Shown piece by piece: positions 19,608 through 31,380 of a stretch of 64,000 nt of DNA. Position numbers and translations under genes: made by a program. How positions within the stretch are numbered: the first letter of the stretch is position 1; the number at the start of each line of letters is the position of its first letter. Source of the stretch: Podospora comata (taxonomy: Eukaryota > Ascomycota > Sordariomycetes > Sordariales > Podosporaceae); the NCBI GenBank assembly GCA_017354895.1, contig CP071497.1, positions 1,302,001-1,366,000 on the forward strand. Direction: 5' to 3'. The notes below the pieces were generated by a model. That model saw only the letters and a program-made list of their open reading frames with translations, was not told the origin of the DNA and did no database searches.

Positions 19608-20583
19608 GACTGTTAGTGGGCTTTGTGTTTTTTGACGAAGTTATTGTTGGTATCGTTGGTTGGGGAGGTCGTGAGTTTATGGTGTTGTGATTTTGTTAAA
19701 TATGGGAGTGCCAGACTGGAAGCCCCATTATCTTTCCATTTATTCAAAGCTATCCGTTTGCCTGTCCTTTTGTTTATCCTTTTCCTTTTGTTTATAATAA
19801 TAATAATGAAATTAGAAAATCAAAAACACCAGGAAACCCTGGGCACGCAAAATAAATTGCTTGGGCAGTGGCCCTGCCCACTGCACCAAAACAAAAAACT
19901 AAGCTTAATGACGGGAGGCTTGCAAAGCCCGGAACGAGGGTGTTGTTTTTTTTAATACCCTCAAGAGAGCACTTTCTTTTGCTTACCACCAGGATTGAAG
20001 AATTTCCTCAGAATATAGCCTGCTGATTTTGAGTGTAGCTTGACATTGCCTGGGTACATAGCAGCCGGGTGGGAGACAACAGACAACCCCTTACTCTTCG
20101 CCTATCTTCCATTTTGCCAGATCTCCTTTGCTGATTGGCTGGGACCATCGAGTTCAAACACATGTGAGATATGTCTGACAACCCAGGCATCTCTCTGCTG
20201 TTGATGGATAATGAAGTGGAATTACTGATTACTCCTATTTTGGTCGCCATTGTTACAGTCAGCATCACCGTGCATGTCTCTACCAGCCTGAATGCTATTC
20301 AAAAAAAGCTCATTTCCAAACAAATCTCTTGGTGGTGTGGCCATTGAGGTCCTCGCAAAAGCAATAGACAGATAGCAAGAGTGAAATCAACCAATCTGCC
20401 CAGTGTGAGTGGGACTTAATTCTTAACGTGAAAACTCTGCTCCAGGCTACACGTGACGCACGGCTGCGCTTGTTGACATCACGAACCTCGTCGGCTATCC
20501 TCGGCTACATCGCTCCTTCCCCAACAGCAGCCAACTCTCTACCGTCTGATATGTACCAGGCTTTTGTGTCTGATATTCAACAA
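19608..20583. other. Intergenic, between the two candidate RNAs
   Basis: No gene recognised; T-rich and A-rich runs around 19770-19830. Short frames on both strands lack protein character. Confidence 0.4.
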
Positions 20584-20743
20584 GGAGCTCCAGTGGCCAA
20601 CTGGTATGGAGCGACGCGCAGCAGGGTTGCCAATTTCTGTAGACCCTTTTCCGGCTTCGCCACTGGTCACGGCACTCATGTGTATGGGACCTGTCTGCAC
20701 TCGAGATCCTGGTTCGAACCCAGGACTGGGCTCCTTGCTTTTT
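20584..20743 (+). ncRNA. Second candidate Pol III structured RNA, tRNA-like
   Basis: GGAGC-U-CCAGU at 20584-20594 pairs with ACUGG-GCUCC at 20725-20734 (10 bp with one bulged U). A perfect T arm CCTGG-TTCGAAC-CCAGG (20708-20724) abuts the 3' strand exactly as in a tRNA. The A box TGGCCAACTGG (20594-20604) and B box GGTTCGAACCC (20711-20721) match consensus, and TTTTT at 20739-20743 would terminate. A middle helix GCAG/CTGC plus CAGG/CCTG replaces a normal anticodon arm. With about 105 nt between the boxes it is either a tRNA gene with a large insert or a tRNA-derived RNA. No anticodon could be assigned. Confidence 0.4.
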
Positions 20744-21091
20744 GTTTTTTTGTCTCTTTTTTCTTTTCTTCAGCCATGCTGACCACTGCCAGTCTCATTT
20801 TTTTCTTGAGTAGAGATCTCGTGTCTCTTCAATGAAAACTTATTGCCTGCAAAGTATTTTTTTTCACGTAAACCAAGACTTGTGGGCGAATAGCAACTTA
20901 AATTTATCTAGCAATGAAAACACAGAATGTTGTAAACAAAAAGACGAAAAAAGAAAAGTCTCCAACGACCACCGTCACCACCAAATAACCTACCAACTGC
21001 CTACCCAGACTCCTACACAACCAACACCTCAATCCAAAACAACACAAACAAAAAAAAACAAAATTCACGAGTTCGGTACACAGCCCAACCC
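20744..21091. other. Intergenic
   Basis: Nothing recognised; A-rich (CAAACAAAAAAAAAC at about 21040) at the 3' end of the Asn-rich secreted gene. Confidence 0.4.
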
Positions 21092-21816
21092 CTACAAATT
21101 TCCACAAACATTCGCCCCCGCCGAATCGATCCCATAAGTCTTCTTCCAATCATTACTAAACCACCACCCCCCCCTGCCCGGCCCACAATCCCTCTGTATA
21201 CTCCCCCAAGCAGTAACCATCTCATTAGCGCTGCAAGGGTTATCACCTCCATAAGAACTACATATCATCATCAGCCTTCCTCCCAATCCACATATTCCCA
21301 ACAACCACTTGAAAAGACTCACCAGATATACATCATACTCCCCCCCACATTACAAAACTCCCCCCCACGGGGCGGGATCGTGTTCCCGGTGCTGCACCAG
21401 TTGCTCAAGCAAGTGAGACTGTTCTCTAACTCGGACGCGTCGACGGGGTTGTTTGTGCAGCCGATTCTGATTCTGGCTTGCGAGGCTAGGGATGCGAAGG
21501 TGCTGTTGGAGGTGGAGGCGAAAGGGAGGGGGTATTGCGGGGAGGGGGTGGCGAGGGTGGGGTCGTCGGTCCAGATGTCTGGCTCTGCTGGGGAGGAGGA
21601 GGAGTGAGTGAGGCTCCAGGGGAGGGGGTATTCTGGGGTCGGGGCTGTTAGATCGGTGGGGTTGTTGTGGTTGTTGTGGTTGTTGTGGTTGTTGTTGTTG
21701 TTGTTGTTGTTGTTGTTATTGGCTGAGGAGGAAGGGTTGTTACTGTCATCCGAGGGGAAGACAGCGGGGGAGGAGAGGGTGAGGGAGGGGAGAAGGAAGA
21801 ACAGAAGCGGTAGCAT
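21092..21816 (-). CDS. Secreted Asn-rich, cysteine-containing protein (effector-like)
   Basis: Two exons (21816-21323 and 21275-21092; GTGAGT donor) give 225 residues. A signal peptide (MLPLLFFLLPSLTLSSP) is followed by an asparagine tract of about 11 residues and three HNN units, coded by a GTT/GTG microsatellite read antisense. Next comes a Ser/Pro region with a repeated unit (TPEYPLP..., SPQYPLPF). The compact C-terminal domain has eight or so cysteines (LTCLSNWCSTG, GEFCNVGG, ICSSYGGDNPCSA, QRDCGPGRGGWWF, ANVCGNL). I recognise the C-terminal pattern only as a type found in uncharacterised secreted proteins of Sordariales. The splice choice AAG/GC at 21276 is the one that keeps the frame. 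Confidence 0.75.
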
Positions 21817-22863
21817 TGTGGTCAGATTGGGAAGAAGGTTCTTGTTGTGATGGATTGATCTTGGTGTGCCAAGAGAGGAAGAAATAAGATGCCCAGACTA
21901 GACACTTTTATGCCCAACTTCCAGTGAGGCATGCCGTTCTTGACTGGCGATATCTGACGACTTTGAGAACCATCACAGTAGGACTGACTCAGCCTGTGGC
22001 AAGGTGTGTGGCCATCTGGTTAGTGGTTGTCATTCTGTCAGTCAGGACGGAGGGAGTACACGTGGTGCCTGGGTTGGGTGACAGACATGAGTTTGTGGGA
22101 CTGGACTCGACCGCAACCCGTCTGTCACTGTAGCTTTATAAGGAGGGTTCATTGATGGTAAAATTAGGGTTCAGAACAGGTAGCCATCTAACATCATCTT
22201 GCGCTTGATGTAAAAAGGTAAAATTTGGTTCATTGCGACTGAAAGATGACTTGTAGCGTTAAATCGCAATGAAAGCATCCTAGAACAGGCAAGCACAAGA
22301 TAGCCGGTTGTACGACCCCGAAATCTTTGTAACATGACAAGGCTACTGGCTCCTCTGGAAGTTCTAGCAAGTTCTGTCCAACAGACAACTACGCCACATG
22401 ACAGGTTTCAGCAAATGCCATCCCCAAAACACCATTTCGATTTCTCACGATGCCAATGAGACACTTCGCACTGGCAAAACCGATGAGCTTCTTTTTTTAA
22501 TGCATCACACCACCAACGACAGCCCGAAACCGGCCGGACGGTGTGCTCCGCAGTCAACACAAGAAAGGAGGTCCAAATGTCTCGGATGGCCCGGGTCCAG
22601 ACCACCTGGCTGTCACACTGACGCCATGATCAGCATTCAAGTTAAAGATGGACGACCATAATAAAATCTGTGAAACAGAACTACGGAAATGTTCAAGTCC
22701 CATATCAAAATCCAAAAATGAATCGAAAAAGGGACACCCAGCTTTTCAAAAATGAGCTTTTGTCATTCAACTACCTTATCAAAGCCAAGACCACCCCCCT
22801 TTAACTCCACAAAAAGTAAACAAACAAACCCCCTATTTAAAAGCGGGTCCCACCCTTGCCCAA
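21817..22863. other. Intergenic, 1 kb
   Basis: No gene recognised. Contains the promoter of the Asn-rich gene and the 3' flank of POL2. The last 150 bp are C/A-rich and read through from POL2. Confidence 0.4.
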
Positions 22864-25800
22864 TCACAACCCCTCCCAAATCTCCCCAACCACATCCTGC
22901 AACATCCTCAACCCATAAAAACCCGCCACCCTCTTATAAACCCTCAACCTCCTCATGACTTCCTCCCTCTTCACACTCTCCCTCCACTCCCCAGAGCAAG
23001 TACAATGTTCCATAAACTCATTCACCCTCGCCGCTCCACACTTCCCACACTTCAAATCCTGACAGGTCCACTCGACCACTATCCCCTCCACCTCGCCCAC
23101 CAGCCTCTCCTCAATCGCATTCCTATCATACTCCGCCTCGCAATACTGACAAGCCCACCTCTTTGCCTGTGGCTCCTCGTCGGGCAAAGGGATCAAATCC
23201 TCATCCCTGCACAAATCCAACTCCCGCGTCATGGTGCAGTTTTCACAGCTCAACTGGGTTATCTTCAACGACTCCGAGGGATTCAGAAACTGCCCCTCCT
23301 TGGAGAACTCCCTCACGTCAAAAAGCGCCAGCAACTCCTTCCTCAGCAATCTCGCCTCAAGAGTGATGTTCTTGTCAAGAGAGAGCACTTGCATGAGCGC
23401 CTTGACCAGTTCCAGGATTGGGTTCGCCGTTGGCTTTGCTGAGGCGCTCTTCTTATGCGCCGGCCCTGTAGACGCAGAAGAAGGAAGCAGCTGAGGGAGG
23501 TAAGACCCAGGCAAAACAGGAAAGCTGTAGTCATTGGCCAACTCTGGGTGAAGCATCTCCCTCTTTTGCGCCTGAATCAACCCTAGAATTTCCTTCTTGA
23601 GCGGCTTCTCAAAATTCTTCCCCAGGATGATCTGGTTAGCGCCTGTGGGGACCTTGTCATCGGCTTGTTGAGTGCTGTCACCACGGAAGGGGAGCTGGGT
23701 CATTCTTGGGGTGGCGGTGGGATCTGATCCATTAGCGGGCCGTTTGATGCCGTGCATGAGCTCGATGAACTCGACTACCCAATCTCGGAAGACTGGCTGC
23801 AGTCGGACTGGGAGGAATGTCGCGATTTGCCAGTGCATGATCATCTGGAGATCTTGCTCATCTTTTTCGAGAACTTCCTGGCAGGCTTTACCGCCGTAGT
23901 TGAACTCGTCGTACCAGACCAGATAGTCCCAGTATTCCTTGATTTCAAGATCGATGAAGTGGAACAGGGGCTTGGCTTTGATGCTCTTGAGGATGTACTG
24001 CGAGTAGGCGTACGCATTGCCAACCTCAGATTTGGTGGTTTGCAACAAGAGGCGGTTGGCACTGGCGTACACAACGTGCGACCCCACGCGGCGGAAGTCA
24101 GCCATGAGCTGGAGAAGAGCTTTCCGGCTCATCATCTGGACATAGTAGTGCAGAGCTCTGTCATAAAGACAAGATGCCGGGGACTCAACCCAGCGGATGA
24201 GATGCTGCACCATAATATCGGCCATTGTCGACCCTTTGCAGGCCTCAGCCCACCATGACTTGACCATCTCGCGAAGGACTTGGACACCAGCGTTTGCAAA
24301 TGCATTCTCAGACTGAAATGACTCTTCCCCACCCCCGCCATCACCAGCAGGGTTGAAGGAGATACTGTCCGCGCCCTCAAGCTCGTTGATAAGAGACGAC
24401 GTCAGGATGGTATTGATACCAAGATTGCGAACCTCTATATCAATGCAAACTGAAGCATAGGTGCCAGGGGTATTAACCGAAGGCATCTGCACCTGATCAA
24501 GCGGACCAACCACGTCATCCTTCTCATACCCAGCATGGTCAGGCCGCGGACTAGGCGACCACCACAAAACAACACTGTTGGCTTGCAGTCGGCGGGCATA
24601 GGCAACGTCGATCAAGAAGCGGGGATCGTCCCGCTCCAAGTTGCACAGTGGCACATCGCCGTACTTGGCCAGGGCAGTCAAGTGCGTGATCCACGAACCA
24701 AGGCTAAGGTAGTGGTTCACCAGACGGCGTGCCACCACAGTTTGCCACCCAAGAGGCGGCAGCGAGCTATCGGCCGTGTCGTACTTGAGTGGCATGACAG
24801 GAAACTCGCCCAAGATGGGGATATCGTGCACCAGCAGGTTGCGTTGCGAGGATTGGATAACCATCATCGTCGGACCGGATTCCTCCTTCTTCATCTTCTT
24901 GACAATGTCGCCAATCTCGAGGAAAGCTTTGCGACGCGTAGTGACCTGAGTGAGCTTGACGCTCAGCTTCTCTTGGTATTGGAAGCGTTCTTGCCAGGTA
25001 GAGTCTTCACTCTCTTCGCTGATCCGGCGAGCAAGCAAATCTGAGTAAAGCTTGGAGATGTTTGGCAAATCCTGACCGCCGTCCTTGCTCTTCTGCTGGA
25101 TAATGACATGTGCTTGATCACCGGTTGTCGAGAACAAGCCGAAGATCTGCCGGTCACCGGCGCTGATGTGTGACAGATACACATAAGACATACGGGCGCC
25201 CTCCAGATACGGTCTTGGCTTGGTTGGTTTCTTGAGACCATCAAGGTCAAACCCTTGCTCGAGACCCTTGCCAAGAACACCAGCTTGGCTGGTATCAATG
25301 GTGCAGAGATTACCCAACTGGAGAAGTGCCCGAAGGTTGAGTGGGATCTGCTTCTCATACACGCCTTCCACACTTGGGTGGTTAAACAGCAGTGAAAACT
25401 TCTCCGCCTCGGCAAAGTAGATCTCTTCTGGCACAGTGAGCTTAAAGAGGTGCACCGAAGAATGGCCATTGGGAAGTGTATGGTTAACCTGTTCCACCTG
25501 ACATCCGTCAATCTCGATATCCGGCAGCTCTTTGCTCTTCAAGTTCAAGAAGACCTGACGTTGGACATTGATTTTGACCGTGTGGATCTTGTTGTCGATG
25601 AGTACATAAGCGATAACAATCCCTGGCATGTCCGTTGCCTTTAGCTGGAGAACCTGCCAAGTATTCCTGAAGATCACCTCGGCCTGGTTGCGGAAGGTCT
25701 GCTGGAGACTGTTCTGTGCATTCCCACGCCTTTCACCGAACAGATGGCGTCTCCGTGCCCTGGCCTGCTTTTGAAACTTCCACTTCTGTTTCTGGTATTC

Positions 25801-28800
25801 CAAGAACGCGGGGTAGTCCTCGCTTGGATCGGGCATCTTCTTGGGAAGGGCTGCAAAGGGATCTTCTTCTGGCTCAGGGGACTTGCGCTTGTGAGATGAC
25901 AGCACTTTCTGGGAGGCAGCAATAGCCGAGGTAACTGTCTTGGGTTTGAGCAGATCACCAATATCCTCCAGATCTCCCAGCTGGTTGGTGATATCGTTCA
26001 AAGGGCGCTTGGTGGTGGGCCCAAAGAGATCGGTAAGCTTCTTCTGCTTCATCTTGTCGTCCTTGATGTTGATGCGGCGCTGCAGCCAGTCCGGATGGGG
26101 AATGCGCGGTACTGGGTTGCGGACCTTTTGCAGTGCTGCCGGAATGGTGATGAGCTTCTGAATGACAGAGCCAAGACGCTCACGGTAGTACTCCCAGTCA
26201 AGCAAGGCACGAGGATCCGTATCGGCTGGCTCTTCCTTGAGCCACTTCTTCAGATACATACGCTTGGTCTCTTCCTCGGCAGAGAAGATGGCAACTGGCA
26301 CGGCACGTTCAGTGACAGGCGCCCCCTTGGGCCTGGCACAGATGATGAACTTGCAGTTCAAGCCCTTGTCTTTGACCATCGCCTCACCCAAGAAGTCAGC
26401 CAAGCGTTTGGCCGTCGTGATAGATGTGGACTTTTGTGAGCCGTATTCCTCCAGAGTCTTGGTCATGCTGCGGTTCTCGGAAATGAGCTCCATCAGCTCC
26501 TCGTCGGCAAGTGTTGTTCCTTTACTGTCGAGGACGTCGAGCCATCTGTTGGCAACCTTGGCCACAGCGGTGTAGCACTCGGCCAGAGTGGTTCCGTCCA
26601 GGAAGAACTTGAAGATTTGCTGCTGGAAGATTTTGATGAGCTTCAGCTCACCTCTTCGCTTGACCTCGAAACCCTTCAGCTCAGCAAGACTGCCATCGTC
26701 GTTGAACACGGCATAACGCTTCTTCAAGTTCTTGTCCTCTTCCTTCGATGTTGGAAGAACCATGGCCTTGTACGGACCATCGACTTCGAAGAAGATGGAG
26801 TTGTCGCTGTGGGTCTCGTACTTGAACGTCTTCGGGTCAACAAGAGTCTGATACTGGTGATTGGTGAACTTGTCGTGGACCAGGTGGTTCAACATGACAC
26901 AGGGATACGAAATGGTCATTTTCTTGCCGTTCTTGAGCTTGAAGGTGAAGTTCTCTGGGAACGTAGCCGGCAACATACACCAGATACCATCCGTGTCAAG
27001 CTCCAGTGGGCGACCGAGGCGCTCGACCAGAGATCTGGCAAGCTGAATAATGGTAGCGCCCGTCAGACAGGTAACGCCGGCCATTTCCATTGAGTACCAA
27101 CGGGAACCCTTTCTCATGACGTATCCGTAGAAGGAGTTGAGAATGACCTTGTGCGCCAACTGCAACGAGTCAAACAGAACGATCATCTTCTTGGCGTGGT
27201 CAACCTCGGACGCTGATGCCCCTGAGCTCCTGAGGGCATCCGTCTTGCCTTTCCACACCTTGGCCTTTCCCTTGTAGTCGTAACGACGATCACGGAAATC
27301 GCGCACCGTGTCGATGTAGAAGGGGTTCTCTCGTTGGCAGATGATGGCTTCTCGGACAATCGTGGTAGAGTCGTGGATCTTGTGGTAGACCTTTTGCGAG
27401 TAGAGCTGCAGTCTTTTTCTGATCAGACTTGCCTGTTCATCAGCGGGTAGTTCCCGAAACGATCTTGTCGGCATGTTAGGCCTTTTCCCTGGAAACTGTT
27501 CGCTCTCCAACGCATGCCGAATCATGTTGTACTCGTCGCGCTTCGCTGGTAGATACTCTCCTCTCCACGCCCATGGTAACCTTCTGTCGCATGTTTTGCC
27601 AGGCCGGTTGAAGTCACAGGCTGCGCAGTCTGACTCTGAGATCATGGAATCCGGCTGCAGCCGATTGGTCGTCATGATGTTGGGATACATGGAGGCGACG
27701 TCGAGATGGTAGATCAGGGGGTTCTCGAGGCGGTTTGGCGTCTCCTTGAGGTTCATGAGCTTGGCAACGATTTGCTCCTTCACCTCGTCGTAGTTGGTGA
27801 TATCGTCCATGGACTTCTTTTCTTCGACCGTGATACTAAACTTCAAGGCAGCATCCAGATCCCTCAACAACTCATCCACTGCCCCTGTGTCAACGGCAAA
27901 GGTGACGGGGATGTCTGCCCTGAACACGCCGGCCTCGATACTTTCGACGTGTCCACCAACATACGTCTCTGATTCCAGCAAGTGTCCTTCCCAAAATGAC
28001 TCCTTGGCCTGGACGTGCTTGTTTGGAAGCACGATACCCTTTTGGTAGGCCTGCACCATCAACAACATCTCGCACAGGGTTCCTGTACCCTTTCTGAGCG
28101 TATCGTCTGGGCCAAGCGGTAGAATGGTGCAGAGAGAGAAAATGAAGGGGTGGACGTACTTCATGTACAGATAGTAGGTGGCGACGGCATCGGAGACTGA
28201 GTACTCGGCTAGGGTTTGTGGTCTTTCTTGGGCGTAGGGTGTCATGAGTTCGGGATCGAGTTCGTCTGGGTCGTATCCAAGCTTGGCCACCGTGACTGCC
28301 TTCAAGCCTCTGCTACCTTGTGGCAGGTAACTGTCACGGTTGACCCAGTGAAAGCAGTCCATGTGCACGCTGTAATTGCACTTGAACTGATCATCGCTGT
28401 CCCTTTTCCAACCAATTTCGTGGTACAGGTCAATCCCGTTGATGCTAGCACGGGCTTCCACGAAGGGCCAATCGAAGAAATCACCGTTGTAAGTGGCGAT
28501 AACGGTTGGTCGAGCTTCCTTGATGTGGAGAAAGAACCGTTCTAGTACTGACTTCTCGTCCGGCTCGTTGAAGATCATAAACGGCCCCGGGTATTCTGGT
28601 CTCGGTGTGTAATCGAAATCCGCAATGTCTTCGGAGACAACCTCTCGGTTCGTGATCAAGAAACCTTGCCCGTCTATCATGTAGGATATCATCATGATCT
28701 GATCCACCGCGGCATCGGGAAACTTTAATGGCGCCTTGCACGTCTCGATATCGTAGGCCATGACGACCGGATCTGCTGGGGCGAGGCGGTCCTCATTTCG

Positions 28801-29728
28801 AATAACCGTCGTCACACCGTTTTTGGCCTCTACAAAATACCAATTACCCACCCGAATGTCTGACAGAAGTTAGCCAACAATGCGGGTAAAGAACCGAGAG
28901 GCACATACCTAAGTCTATCATTACTCTAACGTGGTATGGGACGTCATATTCCCTGATATCAACAATAAAATCGCTCGCCTCAGCAAATGATGTCTTGTGT
29001 CGTTGGTCGTCTCTTCGTAAGTCGTCATCAAAAAGATCAAAGTTGCCGTTTGTTCTGCCATTTGTCAGTAAGCCAGCAGGAGAGAAACCCCCTGAATGTC
29101 AAACTCACGTAGCAACCTCAGCATATGTGTCCATAGCATCCATCCCCTTCTTATTCTTTTCCGCTATCGGCATAATATCCCTCCTTGCCGCCATCAAGTC
29201 TTGTACATTGTGAAACTTGATCTCGAGAAACGTCCTCCTGTATCCCAGCAAGTGATTCGGCATGCTCAAATCCTCCTTCTCAATCTTCTTGATCGACTTG
29301 ACCACTCCACCCCCAGGTACCCTCTTGCACCACTCCTCCACCTCCCCTTCATGACCCTTTCGGCAAGCTATCAAAAAGTATGGCTCAAAGTCCACCGTCG
29401 CCTTGAATGTCTGTCCGTCCTCCTCGATGAAGTAACAGTCAAGCGCTGCCCTGCCGCCACCTCCGGGAATCCGTGGGTCGTCGATAGAGGTGGCCTGTAC
29501 GTTGACCAACCAGCCCTCACGCTTCCGTCCGGCGTCATAGCGCGCAAAACCCATATTCTCGTCGATCTGGTGTGCCAGTGCGGTTCTCTCCCACTTCTCA
29601 TCCATCGAGGTGGCCTCGCCGCGGGTGCTGGACGAGGCCGCAAAGGTTTTTGTCTTGGGCCCATGGTACGCTTGTTTGCCGCCTCGTCGGTAGCCGCCCC
29701 GGGGCTGGCGGAGGGAGGTATTCGGCAT
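22864..29728 (-). CDS. POL2: DNA polymerase epsilon catalytic subunit
   Basis: Three exons (29728-29109, 29054-28909, 28859-22864) join in frame to 2,253 residues, the usual fungal length. In order: a basic Gly-rich N-terminus; the 3'-5' exonuclease domain with ExoI AYDIETCKAPLKFPD and TYNGDFFDWP; the DCAACDFNRPGKTCD cysteines of the [4Fe-4S] site inside the catalytic domain; motif A DVASMYPNIM; motif B KVILNSFYGYVMRKG; motif C ELDTDGIW. A KKLTDLF segment may be a degenerate PCNA-binding motif. The inactive B-family repeat and DUF1744 follow, and the C-terminus holds the paired zinc modules CENC...CQYC and CQDLKCGKCG...CTCSGEW that bind the B subunit. It is the leading-strand replicase and part of CMG-epsilon. 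No damage was seen over 6.8 kb. An ACGCGT box lies upstream. Confidence 0.98.
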
Positions 29729-30046
29729 GGTGAAGGTATGTAACTATCCCGTGGACGGGTGTCAATTAATGTCGACCCAGGGTACTCTGTAGCCTCGATG
29801 GCGCTGGGTGTCTTGGCTTTCTATGCTGGATGCCGCTGTGCGCTATACGCTATACGATAGTGGAAGTGCCGAGCAAAAGAAAACGACACTCAATCATGAA
29901 AAGGCAGCATTGAACTGATAGAAATGTCAAAGAACGAAAGACACAGCTCCTGAGTCCGTGGATCACTTGGGAAAGGTGCCAATTGGTGGTGGTGTTCGCT
30001 GTGGACCACTGCCTCGACTGTGTTGGCAAAAACCCATTAAACAAAG

Positions 30047-30052
30047 ACGCGT
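30047..30052. promoter_or_regulatory. MCB-like ACGCGT site in the POL2/COX20 divergent promoter
   Basis: ACGCGT, the MluI cell-cycle box bound by MBF (Mbp1-Swi6) in yeast and by its fungal homologues, 319 bp upstream of the POL2 start. A second GCGACGCGAC sequence lies about 25 bp away (30068-30080). S-phase control through MCB is established for replication genes in yeast; its use here is inference. Confidence 0.45.
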
Positions 30053-30390
30053 TCTGAAGCGCGCTTCCAATCGCGACGCGACTTGGTGGGGCACTTAACG
30101 CAGGGGTGCAACGGGGACACATGAAACCCTAACCCTCTGTAGACAGCTTCCTCACGTTTTGGCAGACAAGTAAAAGCACAGACCACACCATCGAAACGGC
30201 AGCGGACAGATGCAAGACTTGGAGCTCTGCATCACAAGCCGAAGCTCAAGACCAAGGTAAAGTAAACAACCGGCCAGCTCAAACCCAGGTATGCCTCAAT
30301 TGCACCCACATACTTCCCATATCGACTGTTAAAATTCCCAAGTTTGCTCCAGCACCACCCCTCCACCGAACTCAACATCTCCCACCCAAG

Positions 30391-30894
30391 ATGACCACCC
30401 CTCCAAACGACTCCTCCAACAACCCCGAATCCGACCTCCCGTGGCTCCAAAAACCGACAACAATCACGCCCTCATCACCGTCCCAAAAACAAAATCCCCA
30501 AGAAGAAGACCTCTCCCTCACAGCAGCTCTATCAACCATCACCCCCTCCTCCTTCCTCACCGTCCACCAAACCCCCTGCGCCCGCACGGGCCTCCTAACA
30601 GGCATAGGCCTCGGCTCCGCAGTCGGCATCCTCCGCTCGATTCTCGGTCTCCCTATCCCTCGCGCCGCCAACTGGGCCGTCGGCACAGGCGCCTTGACCG
30701 CCATCCTCCAGTACGAGTACTGCCAGGCTAAGCGAAGGCAGGAGAAGGCCAAAGTGGCCAGAGTGGTAGAGGTATACGGGCAAAAACAGGCTGAGATGAG
30801 AGCGAAGGAGGAGGAGGATAGGAGGAGGAAGGCGGAAGAGGAGAGGAGGTTACTGGAGGAGCAAAAGGGGAAGAGTTGGTGGAAGGTTTGGTAG
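30391..30894 (+). CDS. COX20: Cytochrome c oxidase assembly protein COX20
   Basis: 167 residues, single exon. The Cox20/FAM36A core is clear: the VHQTPCARTGLLTGIGLGSA block, RSILGLPIP and NWAVGTGALTAILQYEYCQ. These form two membrane-spanning helices (about 65-83 and 92-110) joined by a short loop, followed by a long charged, probably coiled-coil C-terminus (EEEDRRRKAEEERR) ending KSWWKVW. The N-terminal 55 residues are Ser/Pro/Gln-rich and likely disordered. Cox20 is a mitochondrial inner-membrane chaperone that holds Cox2 during maturation and copper insertion. It is divergent from POL2 across a 660-bp shared promoter. Confidence 0.9.
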   Translation: MTTPPNDSSNNPESDLPWLQKPTTITPSSPSQKQNPQEEDLSLTAALSTITPSSFLTVHQTPCARTGLLTGIGLGSAVGILRSILGLPIPRAANWAVGTGALTAILQYEYCQAKRRQEKAKVARVVEVYGQKQAEMRAKEEEDRRRKAEEERRLLEEQKGKSWWKVW

Positions 30895-31380
30895 GGACGT
30901 CACAAAGTGTAGGATAGTGAGGTGTAAGATAGGTTGTACATGTACCAGTGGGAGCACCAGCACGAGGGGAAGTTTTTGGGTATCAAATACAAGATATCAT
31001 TCATGATGGGTATATTTCCATTGTCATGTTAAACCAATTCAACGCTGCGCTATTCACAATGTTCAAGATCCTCCTTCAAATCCACCCAAATCACACCACT
31101 GGGAACAAAAGAAAATTCCCAAAAAAAAAAACCAAAAAAAAAAAAAAAACAAACATCCATGCGGCCGTTATCATTACTTCAGTAAACACATGATAAAAAA
31201 AGAAATTGTTAGCTAGCCTGCCGCTCACAAAAAGAACCAGGAACGCCATAACCCATCATTTCTAGAACAAGCTGCCAGAACCCTGCAAAAAGCCCAAGCC
31301 AGAAACCAAACGCCAGTTTCCCCAATGTACCGTTGAAAAGCCCCGTCTCTATCCTGGAAATAAATCCCAAACCCCAAATC
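30895..31380. other. Intergenic with a 26-bp A-rich run
   Basis: 3' flanks of two convergent genes. An A tract interrupted twice by other bases lies at about 31120-31150. No gene seen. Confidence 0.5.
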
